The translations under genes were made by a program, and so were the position numbers. The notes under the pieces were generated by a model. The model had not been told where the DNA came from. It saw only the letters and a list, made by a program, of their open reading frames with translations, and did not search any database. Shown piece by piece: positions 8,138 through 16,719 of a stretch of 64,000 nt of DNA (its first letter is position 1; every line of letters begins with the position of its first letter). The stretch is from contig NZ_SFCC01000017.1 in the NCBI RefSeq assembly GCF_004214935.1, positions 62,001 through 126,000 of the forward strand, given 5' to 3'. The DNA is from Amycolatopsis suaedae. Its GTDB lineage: Bacteria > Actinomycetota > Actinomycetes > Mycobacteriales > Pseudonocardiaceae.

Positions 8138-8502
8138 GAATCGGTCAGCACCACGGTGAGCCGGCGCGAGTCGGCGCGCTCGCCCCCGGGGGCGAGCGCG
8201 CGGACCGCGTCGGACAGCACGCCACGCACGGCCAGGTAGGCCCTCGGGTCGGCGGCCTTCAACGCGTCCGACCCGGCCCAGATCAGCACGTGCTCACCGG
8301 GCGGGAGCCAGTTCAGGTCGGTCAGGCAGTCGTAGAGCGCGTCCAGGTTGCCGCCGAAGTAGTCGGGGAACGCCAGCGCCTGCGCGATCGCCGCCAGCGC
8401 GGTGGGCTTGTCGGCCACCGCGGCGGACATGACGTGCGCGTAGGCACCGCGGGCATGGGCCTTCTCCGCGGCGGCGGCCGCGTTCTGCTCCTCCACGTTC
8501 AC
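8134..8502 (-). CDS. Barstar-family ribonuclease inhibitor
   Basis: The 122-residue cytoplasmic protein has the barstar core FPDYFGGNLDALYDCLTDL, where the asparagine/aspartate-rich helix normally plugs the ribonuclease active site. It ends in a beta strand LTVVLTDS. Its ATG overlaps the stop of the ribonuclease gene (ATGA), so the two are translationally coupled in the order toxin then inhibitor. It should protect the cell from its own guanyl-specific RNase before export. Confidence 0.92.
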   Translation of the reverse strand: MNVEEQNAAAAAEKAHARGAYAHVMSAAVADKPTALAAIAQALAFPDYFGGNLDALYDCLTDLNWLPPGEHVLIWAGSDALKAADPRAYLAVRGVLSDAVRALAPGGERADSRRLTVVLTDS

Positions 8503-8906
8503 CGCCCCGGGTCGACGACGACGAATGACCGGTAGTGGTCCCCGGTGTAGTACAGCTCACTGGAGGCGCCGGTGACCAGCCTCCGGGCTGCTCTGTCCCG
8601 CGCACCGGGGGTCGGCACGGTGTACTCGCGGTAGTAGCCGGAATTCTTCGTTGGCAAGAGCTTCTCCCGGTTGCCGAACTCGGTGCCGTCCTGCCGGTGC
8701 GGGAACGGACCGCCGGAGCGGATCAGCCGCAGGGTCTCGGAGGTCTCCGGGGGCAGGCTGGACAGCGTGACCACCGGCAGCCCCGACGACGCCCCGGGAA
8801 CCTCGGCCGGCGGGTCGCCCGCCACGACCTCCTTGATCGCCCAGCCACCCAGCACGAGGACGATCAGCCCGATGAGGGCCGCGGAGATCCTTCTCCGGTT
8901 GAACAT
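8499..8906 (-). CDS. Exported guanyl-specific ribonuclease, RNase Sa/barnase family
   Basis: The 135-residue protein begins MFNRRRISAALIGLIVLVLGGW, a signal anchor or signal peptide. It continues into a domain closely resembling RNase Sa: LPPETSETLRLI, GPFPHRQDGTEF, and the active-site strands YYREYTVPTPGARDRAARR and YYTGDHYRSFVVV. The expected catalytic Glu, Arg and His are all present. ATG 8906 is chosen because the signal begins there. An upstream extension in the same frame is low-complexity and overlaps the small membrane gene. It is coupled to the barstar gene downstream. Confidence 0.92.
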   Translation of the reverse strand: MFNRRRISAALIGLIVLVLGGWAIKEVVAGDPPAEVPGASSGLPVVTLSSLPPETSETLRLIRSGGPFPHRQDGTEFGNREKLLPTKNSGYYREYTVPTPGARDRAARRLVTGASSELYYTGDHYRSFVVVDPGR

Positions 8907-8920
8907 GGGTCGCAGCGTAA

Positions 8921-9100
8921 CTAGTCCTGCCGCCCCGACTTCAGCCAGCCGTAGACGCGGCCGACGGCGCGGTCGATCACCCAGGCGGCACCGACACACA
9001 GCGGGGCCAGCACGGCCACGACCAGGGCGAACTGCAGGGGAAACCAGAGCTGCGCCAGCCACAGCTCCACCGAGTCCCACCAGTCGGTCAGTCCGTCCAC
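8921..9100 (-). CDS. Small single-span membrane protein
   Basis: A 59-codon frame (GTG at 9100-9098, TAG at 8923-8921) encodes VDGLTDWWDSVELWLAQLWF at the N-terminus. A hydrophobic stretch of about 20 residues (FALVVAVLAPLCVGAAWVI) and a basic tail with two arginines and a lysine follow. It lies 14 bases upstream of the ribonuclease gene on the same strand, so it probably heads the ribonuclease-barstar operon. The function is unknown. The tryptophan-rich amphipathic N-terminus and single span are compatible with a small membrane-binding accessory protein. Confidence 0.65.
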   Translation of the reverse strand: MDGLTDWWDSVELWLAQLWFPLQFALVVAVLAPLCVGAAWVIDRAVGRVYGWLKSGRQD

Positions 9101-9163
9101 CCGGGCGATGCTACCCGCCGGACGTCCTGCACAAATCGACTACTCGCCAGTAGAGTCCTGGAC

Positions 9164-10129
9164 ATGTTCGCCGTGTACGCCAAGGAACCGAACCAGGACA
9201 GCCCGCTCGACGCGCTCGTCGTCGGTGAACGGCCCGAACCCGAGGTGCCGGACGGCTGGGTCCGCGTCCGGGTCACCGCGGCCAGCCTCAACATGCACGA
9301 CCTGTGGACGTTGCGCGGGGTCGGCATCAAGGCCGAGCAGTTCCCGATGATCCTCGGCTGCGACGGCGCTGGTGTGCTCGACGACGGCACCGAGGTCGTC
9401 CTGCACTCGGTGATCAACGCACCCGGCTGGCAGGGCGACGACACCCTGGACCCGAAGCGCACCCTGCTGACCGAGAAGTACCAGGGCAGCTTCGCCGACT
9501 ACGTCGTCGTGCCCGCCCGCAACGCGCTGCCCAAGCCGGAGGGGCTCAGCCCGGCCGAGGCGGCGACGATGGGCACGGCCTGGCTGACCGCGTACCGCAT
9601 GCTGTTCGTCAAGTCCGGCCTGCGGCCCGGCCAGACGATGCTGGTGCAGGGCGCGTCCGGTGGCGTGTCGACGGCGCTGATCCAGCTCGGCCGGGCGGCC
9701 GGGATGCGAGTGTGGGTGACCGGCCGCAGCGAGTCCAAGCGGGCACTGGCGGACAGCCTTGGCGCACACCAGACGTTCGAGTCCGGCGCGCGGCTGCCCG
9801 AGCGGGTCGATGCCGTGTTCGAAACGGTCGGCAAGGCCACCTGGTCGCATTCGGTCAAATCACTCAAGCCGGGTGGCATCATCGTGGTCTCCGGTTCGAC
9901 CAGCGGACCGGACGCACACGCGGAACTGCAGCGGGTCTTCTTCCTGCAGTTGCGGGTGGTCGGGTCGACCATGGGCACGCGCGACGAGCTGGCGGATCTG
10001 CTGCGCTACGTCGAGATCTCCGGCATCCGGCCGCAGATCGGGGCGGAGCTGCCGTTCACCGAGGCCGCCGAGGGCTTCTCCAGGATGGCCGAAGGCGACA
10101 CGGCCGGGAAAATCGTGTTCCTGCGGTAA
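9164..10129 (+). CDS. Zinc-binding dehydrogenase family (MDR) oxidoreductase, quinone oxidoreductase-like
   Basis: The protein is a 321-residue medium-chain dehydrogenase/reductase with an N-terminal GroES-like domain and an NAD(P)-binding Rossmann domain beginning LVQGASGGVSTALIQL. The structural-zinc cysteine cluster is absent, which suggests a zinc-free quinone oxidoreductase or enoyl reductase type. An imperfect palindrome CTACT-N4-AGTAG lies at 9140-9153 just before ATG 9164 and may bind a regulator. The gene diverges from the ribonuclease operon. The substrate is unknown. Confidence 0.9.
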   Translation: MFAVYAKEPNQDSPLDALVVGERPEPEVPDGWVRVRVTAASLNMHDLWTLRGVGIKAEQFPMILGCDGAGVLDDGTEVVLHSVINAPGWQGDDTLDPKRTLLTEKYQGSFADYVVVPARNALPKPEGLSPAEAATMGTAWLTAYRMLFVKSGLRPGQTMLVQGASGGVSTALIQLGRAAGMRVWVTGRSESKRALADSLGAHQTFESGARLPERVDAVFETVGKATWSHSVKSLKPGGIIVVSGSTSGPDAHAELQRVFFLQLRVVGSTMGTRDELADLLRYVEISGIRPQIGAELPFTEAAEGFSRMAEGDTAGKIVFLR

Positions 10130-10164
10130 GCCCGCCACCTGCGGTGATGTGATCCGCAACACTG

Positions 10165-10193
10165 CGATATCCCTTCGTAATACGAAGGTATCG
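10165..10193. promoter_or_regulatory. Palindromic operator-like site
   Basis: CCTTCGTA (10172-10179), a single A, and TACGAAGG (10181-10188) form a perfect 8-bp dyad. It is extended outward by CGATA (10165-10169) and TATCG (10189-10193) with a two-base offset on the left. It sits 35 bases before the start of the hydrolase gene. The form resembles a TetR-family operator. No cognate regulator gene is adjacent. Confidence 0.55.
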
Positions 10194-10227
10194 AGCGAAA
10201 AACTGTCTCAGGTGTCAACCTGGAGGC

Positions 10228-11208
10228 ATGACCGCACAGCAGCGGACGGACCCCGGGCCGATCCGGGTGAGCCACCGGCGCTTCGCCGGTGTCCGTACGC
10301 GTGTGCTGGAGGTCGGGCCCCAGCCGCCGACCGAGCCACGCAGGCGGTCGTCCCGCCGGCGTGGCAGGCCGGCCGCGCCCAGACCCCCGCGGCTGGTGCT
10401 GCTGCACGGCTACTGCGACAGCGCCGACACCTGGCGGGACGTACTCGCCGAGCTGGCCGCCGATGGCCACGCCGCGGTGGCGGTGGACCTGCCCGGCTTC
10501 GGCGAGGCCGAACCACTGCAGCCGGGGGCGATGCTGCCGCAGCTGGACCGGTTCGTCGCCGCGCTGGCGCGGGAGCAGTCCGTGCTGGGCCCGGTGGTGA
10601 TCGCGGGCAACTCGCTGGGCGGCACCCTCGGCCTGCGGGCGGCGCAGAGCACCACCGTGCCGGTCGCCGGTGTCGCGTCGATCGCCGCGCCGGGGTTCGT
10701 CGACTCCTGGCTGGTGCGCACGGTCAGCCGCTACCCGCTGCCGCTGCGGCTCTATGCCTCGCTGCCGGTCCCGGTGCCGGGGTTCCTGGTGCGGGCGGTC
10801 GCGCAGCAGGTGGTGCCGCGGCTGCTCTACGCCGACGCGGCCGTGGCCGACGCCACCCAGGTCAGCCGGTTCACCGAGCTGTTCCCGGACTACCGGTCCA
10901 CCACCAGCAGGCTGGAGCAGGCCAGGCAGCTGGTCGAGGAGCTGGCGGGTGCCTACCAGCTGGAGTCGGTCCGGGTGCCGTTGCTGGTGGTCTCCTGCGG
11001 TAGGGACCGGCTGGTGAGCGCCGCGTCCGGCCGTCGCCTGCACTCGCTGGTGCCGCACAGCAGGCTGCTGGTCCGCGAGGACTGGGGCCACTGCCCGCAG
11101 CTGGACGACCCGCCCGCCATCGCCGAGCTGCTCACGTTCTTCGCCGCCGACGCCGCCCGCCGTGGCCCGGTACCGGCGGCCGAGCCGGTCGTCGCCGACG
11201 CGGGCTGA
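10228..11208 (+). CDS. Alpha/beta hydrolase
   Basis: The 326-residue protein has the alpha/beta hydrolase order LVLLHGYCDSADTW (oxyanion turn), VDLPGFG, the nucleophile elbow GNSLGG with serine, and a late histidine in DWGHCP. An arginine-rich insert (about residues 35-52) separates the first strand from the core and is unusual for the family. It contains no signal peptide. The substrate is unknown. The gene sits behind the palindromic site at 10165-10193, so induction by a small molecule is plausible. Confidence 0.9.
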   Translation: MTAQQRTDPGPIRVSHRRFAGVRTRVLEVGPQPPTEPRRRSSRRRGRPAAPRPPRLVLLHGYCDSADTWRDVLAELAADGHAAVAVDLPGFGEAEPLQPGAMLPQLDRFVAALAREQSVLGPVVIAGNSLGGTLGLRAAQSTTVPVAGVASIAAPGFVDSWLVRTVSRYPLPLRLYASLPVPVPGFLVRAVAQQVVPRLLYADAAVADATQVSRFTELFPDYRSTTSRLEQARQLVEELAGAYQLESVRVPLLVVSCGRDRLVSAASGRRLHSLVPHSRLLVREDWGHCPQLDDPPAIAELLTFFAADAARRGPVPAAEPVVADAG

Positions 11209-11296
11209 ACACTGCTCGCTTTCCCACCCGGCACCCTCTAAGGTGCGCGTGCGCGCCCGAAGATCCGGGCCGCCCCGGCGAGTGTGGGAGACGACG

Positions 11297-12745
11297 ATGA
11301 CCGAGCTGCAGGGTGGCAGGAGCCGGAACACCGGTCTGTTCCGGCGCAAGCCGATCGATCAGATCGAGTCCGGTGACGAGAGCACGGGCCTGAAGAAGAC
11401 GCTGGGCCTGTGGCAGCTGACCGCGATCGGTGTCGGCGGCATCATCGGTGCCGGGATCTTCTCGCTGGCCGGTGCGGTGGCCAACGAGAAGGCCGGGCCC
11501 GCGGTGCTGATCTCCTTCCTGGTGGCGGGTATCGCCAGCGCGGCGGCGGCGTTCTCCTACGCCGAGTTCGCCGGGCTCATCCCGAAGGCGGGCTCGGCCT
11601 ACACCTACGGCTACGCGGTGCTGGGTGAGCTGGCCGGCTGGTTCATCGGCTGGGATCTGCTGCTGGAGTACACGGCGATCGTGGCGGTCGTCGCGATCGG
11701 GATCTCCGGGTACTTCAACGATCTGCTGGGCTTCCTGGACATCTCGCTGCCGCAGTGGATGCTCGGCGCACCGGGGACCGAGCCCGCGGAGGTCGCCGCG
11801 GGCACGTACAAGGTGAACCTGTTCGCCGTCCTGCTGTGCCTGCTGATCGCGTTCGTGCTGAACCAGGGGATGAAGAACGCGGCGCGGTTCGAGACCCTGC
11901 TGGTCTACCTGAAGGTCGGCGTGGTGCTGTTGGTGATCGTCGTCGGCGCGTTCCACATCAACACCGGCAACTACGACCCGTTCGCGCCGTTCGGCCTGGC
12001 CGGGGCGTTCACCGGTGCGGCGACGGTGTTCTTCGCGGTGTTCGGCTACGACGCCATGTCGACGGCCGCGGAGGAGTCGAAGGACTCGCAGAAGCACATG
12101 CCGAAGGCGATCATCTACTCGCTGGCCGTGTCGATGGTGCTCTACGTGCTGGCCTGCCTGGTGCTCACCGGCATGGTCAACTACAAGGACATCGACGGCG
12201 AGGCCGCGTTCTCCAGCGCGTTCGCCGGGGTCGGGCTGGGCTGGCTGGGCGCGATCATCGCGGCCGGCGCGATCCTCGGCATCCTGACTGTGCTGTTCAC
12301 GTTCATGATGGGCGCCGCCCGCGTCGGCTACTCGATGAGCCGCGACGGCCTGCTGCCCCGCTGGTTCGCCAAGACCCACCCGGTGAAGAAGGTGCCGTCG
12401 CGGATCACCTGGATCCTCGGGGCCGCGTCCGCGGTGATCGCGGGCCTGCTGCCGATCGGTGAGGCGGCCGAGCTGACCAACATCGGCATCCTGCTGGCGT
12501 TCGTCGTGGTCTGCGCCGCGGTGATCGTGCTGCGCTACCGCAGGCCGGACCTGCCCCGCGGGTTCAAGTGCCCGGGCATGCCGGTGGTGCCGATCATCGG
12601 CATCGCGTTCTCCATCTGGCTGACCACGTTCCTGACCGCCGAGACCTGGCTGCGGTTCGGCATCTGGTTCGCCGTCGGCCTGCTGGTGTACTTCGCCTAC
12701 AGCCGCCGCAACTCGGTCCTGAGCAAGCAGCAGAGCACGGACTGA
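11297..12745 (+). CDS. Amino acid permease, APC superfamily (cationic amino acid transporter type)
   Basis: The product is a 482-residue integral membrane protein with about 12 hydrophobic segments. A basic cytoplasmic N-terminus leads into IGVGGIIGAGIFSLAG, the conserved first-helix motif of the APC superfamily. SYAEFAGLIPKAGSAYTY and VFFAVFGYDAMSTAAEES resemble the cationic amino acid transporter branch (YfnA-like). ATG 11297 has GGGAG seven bases upstream. The far longer frame upstream is rejected. Substrate specificity cannot be fixed from sequence. Confidence 0.93.
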   Translation: MTELQGGRSRNTGLFRRKPIDQIESGDESTGLKKTLGLWQLTAIGVGGIIGAGIFSLAGAVANEKAGPAVLISFLVAGIASAAAAFSYAEFAGLIPKAGSAYTYGYAVLGELAGWFIGWDLLLEYTAIVAVVAIGISGYFNDLLGFLDISLPQWMLGAPGTEPAEVAAGTYKVNLFAVLLCLLIAFVLNQGMKNAARFETLLVYLKVGVVLLVIVVGAFHINTGNYDPFAPFGLAGAFTGAATVFFAVFGYDAMSTAAEESKDSQKHMPKAIIYSLAVSMVLYVLACLVLTGMVNYKDIDGEAAFSSAFAGVGLGWLGAIIAAGAILGILTVLFTFMMGAARVGYSMSRDGLLPRWFAKTHPVKKVPSRITWILGAASAVIAGLLPIGEAAELTNIGILLAFVVVCAAVIVLRYRRPDLPRGFKCPGMPVVPIIGIAFSIWLTTFLTAETWLRFGIWFAVGLLVYFAYSRRNSVLSKQQSTD

Positions 12746-12754
12746 CCCCGGCGC

Positions 12755-13804
12755 TCAGGCCGGTGAGACCCGCCGCAGCGCCGCGGTCAGCTCGGCGTGC
12801 AGGCGGTCCAGGATCGCCGCGGCGGGTCCCTCACCGGCCAGCTCGTAGGTCTGCCCTGCCCACAGCGACAGGGTTTCCGGGTCGCCTGCCTTGCCGGCCG
12901 CGGCCCGCACCGGCTTGGTCAGGTTGTTGATCTCCGGATACGCCGACGGCGCCTGGGCGCTGTGTTCGAGCAGGAACCGGTTGACCAGGCCGCGGGCCGG
13001 GCGGCCGCTGAACGCCCTAGTGAAGGCCGTCGACCTGCCCGCTTCGGCCAGCGCCTTCCGCTGCGCGGGCTGGGTACCCGCCTCGTCGGCACGCAGGAAC
13101 GCGGTGCCCAGCTGGGCCGCGACGGCCCCGGCGACCAACACCGCGGCCACGTCGGCGCCGTGGACCAGGCCGCCGGTGGCGATCAGCGGCAGGCCGGGGA
13201 CCCGCGCCGACACCAGCCGCAGCGCGGTCAGCAGCCCGTAGGTCTCGCCGCCGGTGGGCGAGGCCGGATCGTCGGTGAACAACGCGCGGTGTCCCCCGGA
13301 CTCGAACCCCTGCACGCAGAGCGCGTCGGCGCCCACCGCGGCGGCCTGCTCGGCCTCGTCCGGGCCGGTCACCGTGACCACCACCGTGCTGCCCGCCTCG
13401 TGCAGCCGCCGCACGTCCCGCTCCCCCGGCGTGCCGAACGTGAACGACACCACCGGGACCCGGCGCCGCACCAGCAGGTCGACCTTGTCCGGGTAGTGGT
13501 CGTCGTCCCACGCCGCCGAGCCGGGCTCGACGCCGTAGCGCTGGGCCTCGGCCCGCACGCGCAGCTGGTAGGCAGTGGTGTCGGCGGTGCCGGCGGCGCC
13601 CGGGACGAACAGGTTCACCCCGAACGGCTCACCGGTGAGCTCGCGGGTGCGGTCGATCCGCTCGGCCAGCGCGTCCGCGGTCAGGTAGCCGCCGGCGAGG
13701 AACCCGAACGCCCCCGCGCCGGACGCCGCCGCGACGAGCTCGGGCGTGGACGGGCCACCCGCCATCGGGGCGACCAGGACCGGGATGCGCAGGTTGTCGA
13801 ACAT
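12755..13804 (-). CDS. Nitronate monooxygenase, FMN-dependent
   Basis: This is a 349-residue TIM-barrel flavoprotein of the 2-nitropropane dioxygenase family, which oxidises toxic nitronates such as propionate-3-nitronate. Family motifs are VLVAPMAGGPSTPELVAA at the N-terminus, VNLFVPG, VVSFTFG and VQGFESGGHR. ATG 13804 is used because the family motif starts directly after it. A longer TTG frame lacks conservation. It is convergent with the permease gene and lies downstream of the luciferase-like gene on the same strand. Confidence 0.92.
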   Translation of the reverse strand: MFDNLRIPVLVAPMAGGPSTPELVAAASGAGAFGFLAGGYLTADALAERIDRTRELTGEPFGVNLFVPGAAGTADTTAYQLRVRAEAQRYGVEPGSAAWDDDHYPDKVDLLVRRRVPVVSFTFGTPGERDVRRLHEAGSTVVVTVTGPDEAEQAAAVGADALCVQGFESGGHRALFTDDPASPTGGETYGLLTALRLVSARVPGLPLIATGGLVHGADVAAVLVAGAVAAQLGTAFLRADEAGTQPAQRKALAEAGRSTAFTRAFSGRPARGLVNRFLLEHSAQAPSAYPEINNLTKPVRAAAGKAGDPETLSLWAGQTYELAGEGPAAAILDRLHAELTAALRRVSPA

Positions 13805-13808
13805 GCCT

Positions 13809-13823
13809 GGATCGTAACGATCC
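13809..13823. promoter_or_regulatory. Palindromic operator-like site before nitronate monooxygenase
   Basis: GGATCGT at 13809-13815 and ACGATCC at 13817-13823 form a perfect 7-bp dyad around one base. It lies four bases upstream of the monooxygenase start codon, where a bound protein would block expression. No regulator is encoded next to it. Confidence 0.45.
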
Positions 13824-13860
13824 GCTCCACGGACGGTGATGATCCGGACCACACTGTCCA

Positions 13861-14718
13861 CTAGGGACAATGCGTCGCGAGCAGGCGCAGGGTGCCCGGC
13901 AGGTGGTGCGGATCACCGAACAACGTCAGCGCCAGTTCGTCGATGCCGGTGGCGGCGTAGCGCGCCAGCTCGTCGGCCACGGTGTCCGGCGTGGCGACGA
14001 ACGCCAGCTCCCGCCGGCCGGCAGCACCCTCGGCCAGCACCGGTGGCAGCATTCTGAACGCGGGCTCGACCGCCGCCAGCGCGGCCCGCTCGGACTCGGC
14101 GACGGCCCCGACGGCCATCGCGGTGACCCGGAACCCGCCGCTCGTCCGCAACGAGCGCACGACCCGCGTCAGGTAGGCCGCCGACGCTCCCGCGCTCAGC
14201 GAGACGCCGTCCGCGACCTCCGCGGCCAGCTCCAGCATGCGGGGCCGCATGGCCAGCAGGTCCAGTGCCACCGGTGCGGCGTGTGCGAGCCGCAGCCCGT
14301 CGAAGGTCGCACCGGCGAACGTCCCGGTGACCCGCTCCCCCGCCAGCAGCGCCCGCAGCACCGTGACGAACTCGCGCGCGGTGCGTACGGCGTCGCGGTG
14401 GGAGCCGCCCAGGCGGGCGACCAGCGGCTCGCCGCCGAGGCCGACCTGGGCCCGTACCCTGCCCGGGCCGAGCTCGGCCAGTGAGGCCAGCTCCATGGCG
14501 AGCAGGCCGGGGTGCCTGCTCGCCGGTGCCGGGCCGGCCACGCCGACGTCGACGCGGGAGGTCCGCGCCAGCCCCGCCGCCGCGGGCACCACGCAGTCCC
14601 GGAAGCCGACGTGCTCGGCCAGCCAGACGCCGTCCAGCCCGCACGATTCGGCCAGTTCCACCAGGCCCACGCCGTCCGCGACCGGGGCGAAGCCGCCGGA
14701 CACCACACTCAACCGCAT
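13861..14718 (-). CDS. LLM-class (luciferase-like) oxidoreductase, probably F420- or FMN-dependent
   Basis: The 285-residue protein has the bacterial luciferase-like fold: ESCGLDGVWLAEHVGF, GVAGPAPASRHPGLLAMELASLAEL and GRVRAQVGLGGE near the N-terminus. In actinobacteria many such enzymes use F420. The cofactor is not proven here. ATG 14718 has no good ribosome binding site, so translation may be weak or leaderless. It precedes nitronate monooxygenase by 56 bases on the same strand, and the two may be co-expressed. Confidence 0.87.
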   Translation of the reverse strand: MRLSVVSGGFAPVADGVGLVELAESCGLDGVWLAEHVGFRDCVVPAAAGLARTSRVDVGVAGPAPASRHPGLLAMELASLAELGPGRVRAQVGLGGEPLVARLGGSHRDAVRTAREFVTVLRALLAGERVTGTFAGATFDGLRLAHAAPVALDLLAMRPRMLELAAEVADGVSLSAGASAAYLTRVVRSLRTSGGFRVTAMAVGAVAESERAALAAVEPAFRMLPPVLAEGAAGRRELAFVATPDTVADELARYAATGIDELALTLFGDPHHLPGTLRLLATHCP

Positions 14719-14769
14719 GCCGGGGTGACTACACCCGCGCCGGGCACGCGGCAACCCCGATTCCTCCAT

Positions 14770-14785
14770 ATTGGTCTAGACCTCT
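14770..14785. promoter_or_regulatory. DasR-type dre operator before the GH20 gene
   Basis: The sequence ATTGGTCTAGACCTCT contains the perfect palindrome GGTCTAGACC at 14773-14782. It closely matches the dre consensus (TGGTCTAGACCA) bound by the GntR-family repressor DasR, which senses aminosugar phosphates in actinomycetes. It lies 73 bases before the hexosaminidase start. A second pair of such sites precedes the neighbouring chitinase gene. Confidence 0.8.
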
Positions 14786-14857
14786 ACCGGCCGGCGTGCG
14801 ACCATCCGAGCGAGCGCGGCCGTATCGGCGGCCCGGCCCAACGCAGGGAGGCTCGGT

Positions 14858-16633
14858 GTGAGAAGTCCACGAACAGCAGCAGGACGGGTGACCCGGGCAC
14901 TGGTCGCCCTCGCCCTGGTCGGCGGCGCCACGATCGCCACCCAGGCACCGCGGCCCGCGGCGGCCGCGGAACCGTTGCGCAGCCTCGTCCCGGTGCCGGT
15001 GTCGGCCCAGGCGGTCGCCGGTGTCACGCACACCCTGTCGGCGAGCACGAAGATCTACACGCAGGCGGGCTCGGCACCGGCCCGCGCCGTCGGCGACTAC
15101 CTGGCCGGGGTCCTGCGCCGCTCGACCGGCTTCCCGCTGCCCGTCGCGGACGCGCCGTCGCAGACGCCGGCCGACGGCATCAACCTGCTGCTGTCCGGTG
15201 CCGACTCGCGGGTGGGCGACCAGGGCTACCAGCTCGACGTGGCCGCCGGCTCGGTGGCGCTACGGGCCCGCACCGCCGCGGGCCTGTTCGGCGGCGTCCA
15301 GACGCTGCGTCAGCTGCTGCCCGCCAAGGTGGAGAGCGCGACCGTGCAGGAGGGTCCGTGGACCCTGCCCGGGGCGAACATCCTGGACTATCCCCGGTTC
15401 GCCCACCGCGGCGCGATGCTCGACGTCGCCCGGCACTTCCACCCGGTGGACACCGTCAAGCGCTACATCGACCAGCTCGCCCTGTACAAGATCAACTACC
15501 TGCACCTGCACCTCACCGACGACCAGGGCTGGCGGATCGTCATCGACAGCTGGCCGCGGCTGGCCACGCACGGCGGCAGCACTCAGGTCGGCGGCGGCCC
15601 CGGCGGCTACTACACCAAGGACCAGTACCGCGACATCGTCGCCTACGCGGCGTCCCGGCACATGACCGTCGTGCCCGAGGTCGACATGCCGGGTCACACC
15701 AACGCCGCGTTGTCGTCGTACGCGGAGCTCAACTGCAACGGTGTCGCGCCGCCGCTGCGCACCGACATCGAGGTCGGCTACAGCTCGCTGTGTGTCGGCA
15801 AGGAGGTGACCTACCGGTTCGTCGAGGACGTCATCCGGGAGATCGCCGAACTCACCCCCGGACCGTACTTCCACATCGGCGGCGACGAGGCCCACGCCAC
15901 CAACCCGGCCGACTACCAGGCGTTCATGAACCGTGTTCTGCCGCTGGTGAGCAAGTACGGCAAGCGGGTGATGGGCTGGCACGAGTTCGTCAAGACCACC
16001 ACCGACACCGCGGCGGTGCCGCAGTACTGGGGCACCACCACGTCGAACGAGACGGTCGCGGCGGCGGCGCGGCGCGGCAACAAGGTGCTGATGTCACCGG
16101 CCAACAAGGCCTACCTCGACATGAAGTACAACGCCAGCACGCCGCTCGGGCTGAGCTGGGCGGGCTACATCGAGGTGCAGACCGCCTACGACTGGAACCC
16201 CGGCGCCCACGTGAGCGGGGTCGGTGAGTCCGCCGTGCTCGGCGTGGAAGCTCCACTGTGGACGGAGACCATCGTCACCCCGGACCACATCGAGTTCATG
16301 GCCTTCCCCCGGCTGCCGGTGATCGCCGAACTGGGCTGGTCACCGTGGTCGACCCACGACTGGAACTCGTTCCGCACCCGCCTCGGTGCCCACGGCCCGC
16401 GCTGGCAGGCCCTCGGGATCGACTACTACCGCTCGCCGCAGGTGCCGTGGGACAGCGGTAGCGGCAACCCGGGCACCTGCGCCCAGCCCGGCTGGGACCG
16501 TGCCGCGGTCTACACCGGCGGCACGGTCGTGTCGCACAACGGGCACAAGTGGACCGCGAAGTGGTGGACGCAGGGCGAGGAGCCCGGCACCACCGGCGAG
16601 TGGGGCGTCTGGCGCGACGACGGCCCCTGCTGA
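14858..16633 (+). CDS. Secreted beta-N-acetylhexosaminidase (GH20) with C-terminal chitin-binding module
   Basis: The enzyme trims GlcNAc from chitooligosaccharides outside the cell. The 591-residue product has a signal peptide ending APRPAAAA, a GH20 N-terminal domain, and a catalytic barrel with YLHLHLTDDQGWR and HIGGDEA. Asp343 and Glu344 form the substrate-assisted catalytic pair. The last 50 residues (CAQPGWDRAAVY ... WWTQGEEPG) are a CBM5/12-type chitin-binding module. The start is GTG 14858 behind AGGGAGG. The dre site upstream implies repression by DasR and induction by chitin products. It converges on a chitinase with similar sites. Confidence 0.96.
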   Translation: MRSPRTAAGRVTRALVALALVGGATIATQAPRPAAAAEPLRSLVPVPVSAQAVAGVTHTLSASTKIYTQAGSAPARAVGDYLAGVLRRSTGFPLPVADAPSQTPADGINLLLSGADSRVGDQGYQLDVAAGSVALRARTAAGLFGGVQTLRQLLPAKVESATVQEGPWTLPGANILDYPRFAHRGAMLDVARHFHPVDTVKRYIDQLALYKINYLHLHLTDDQGWRIVIDSWPRLATHGGSTQVGGGPGGYYTKDQYRDIVAYAASRHMTVVPEVDMPGHTNAALSSYAELNCNGVAPPLRTDIEVGYSSLCVGKEVTYRFVEDVIREIAELTPGPYFHIGGDEAHATNPADYQAFMNRVLPLVSKYGKRVMGWHEFVKTTTDTAAVPQYWGTTTSNETVAAAARRGNKVLMSPANKAYLDMKYNASTPLGLSWAGYIEVQTAYDWNPGAHVSGVGESAVLGVEAPLWTETIVTPDHIEFMAFPRLPVIAELGWSPWSTHDWNSFRTRLGAHGPRWQALGIDYYRSPQVPWDSGSGNPGTCAQPGWDRAAVYTGGTVVSHNGHKWTAKWWTQGEEPGTTGEWGVWRDDGPC

Positions 16634-16650
16634 CCAGCCTGTCCCGAAAG

Positions 16651-16703
16651 CTCGTGAAGGCCACCTTCATTACGTCTCACGTGGTGAAGGTGGCCTTCAC
16701 GAG
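16651..16703. repeat. Perfect 19-bp inverted repeat, dispersed repeat family copy 1, possible bidirectional terminator
   Basis: CTCGTGAAGGCCACCTTCA at 16651-16669 and its exact reverse complement at 16685-16703 flank a 15-base loop. It lies between the two convergent chitin genes, so it may terminate both transcripts. The same palindrome with an almost identical loop occurs in opposite orientation at 55473-55525, and partial copies occur at 29612 and 55127. It is therefore a repeat family and not only a local terminator. Confidence 0.85.
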
Positions 16704-16719
16704 CCGGGGACGGCGAGGG

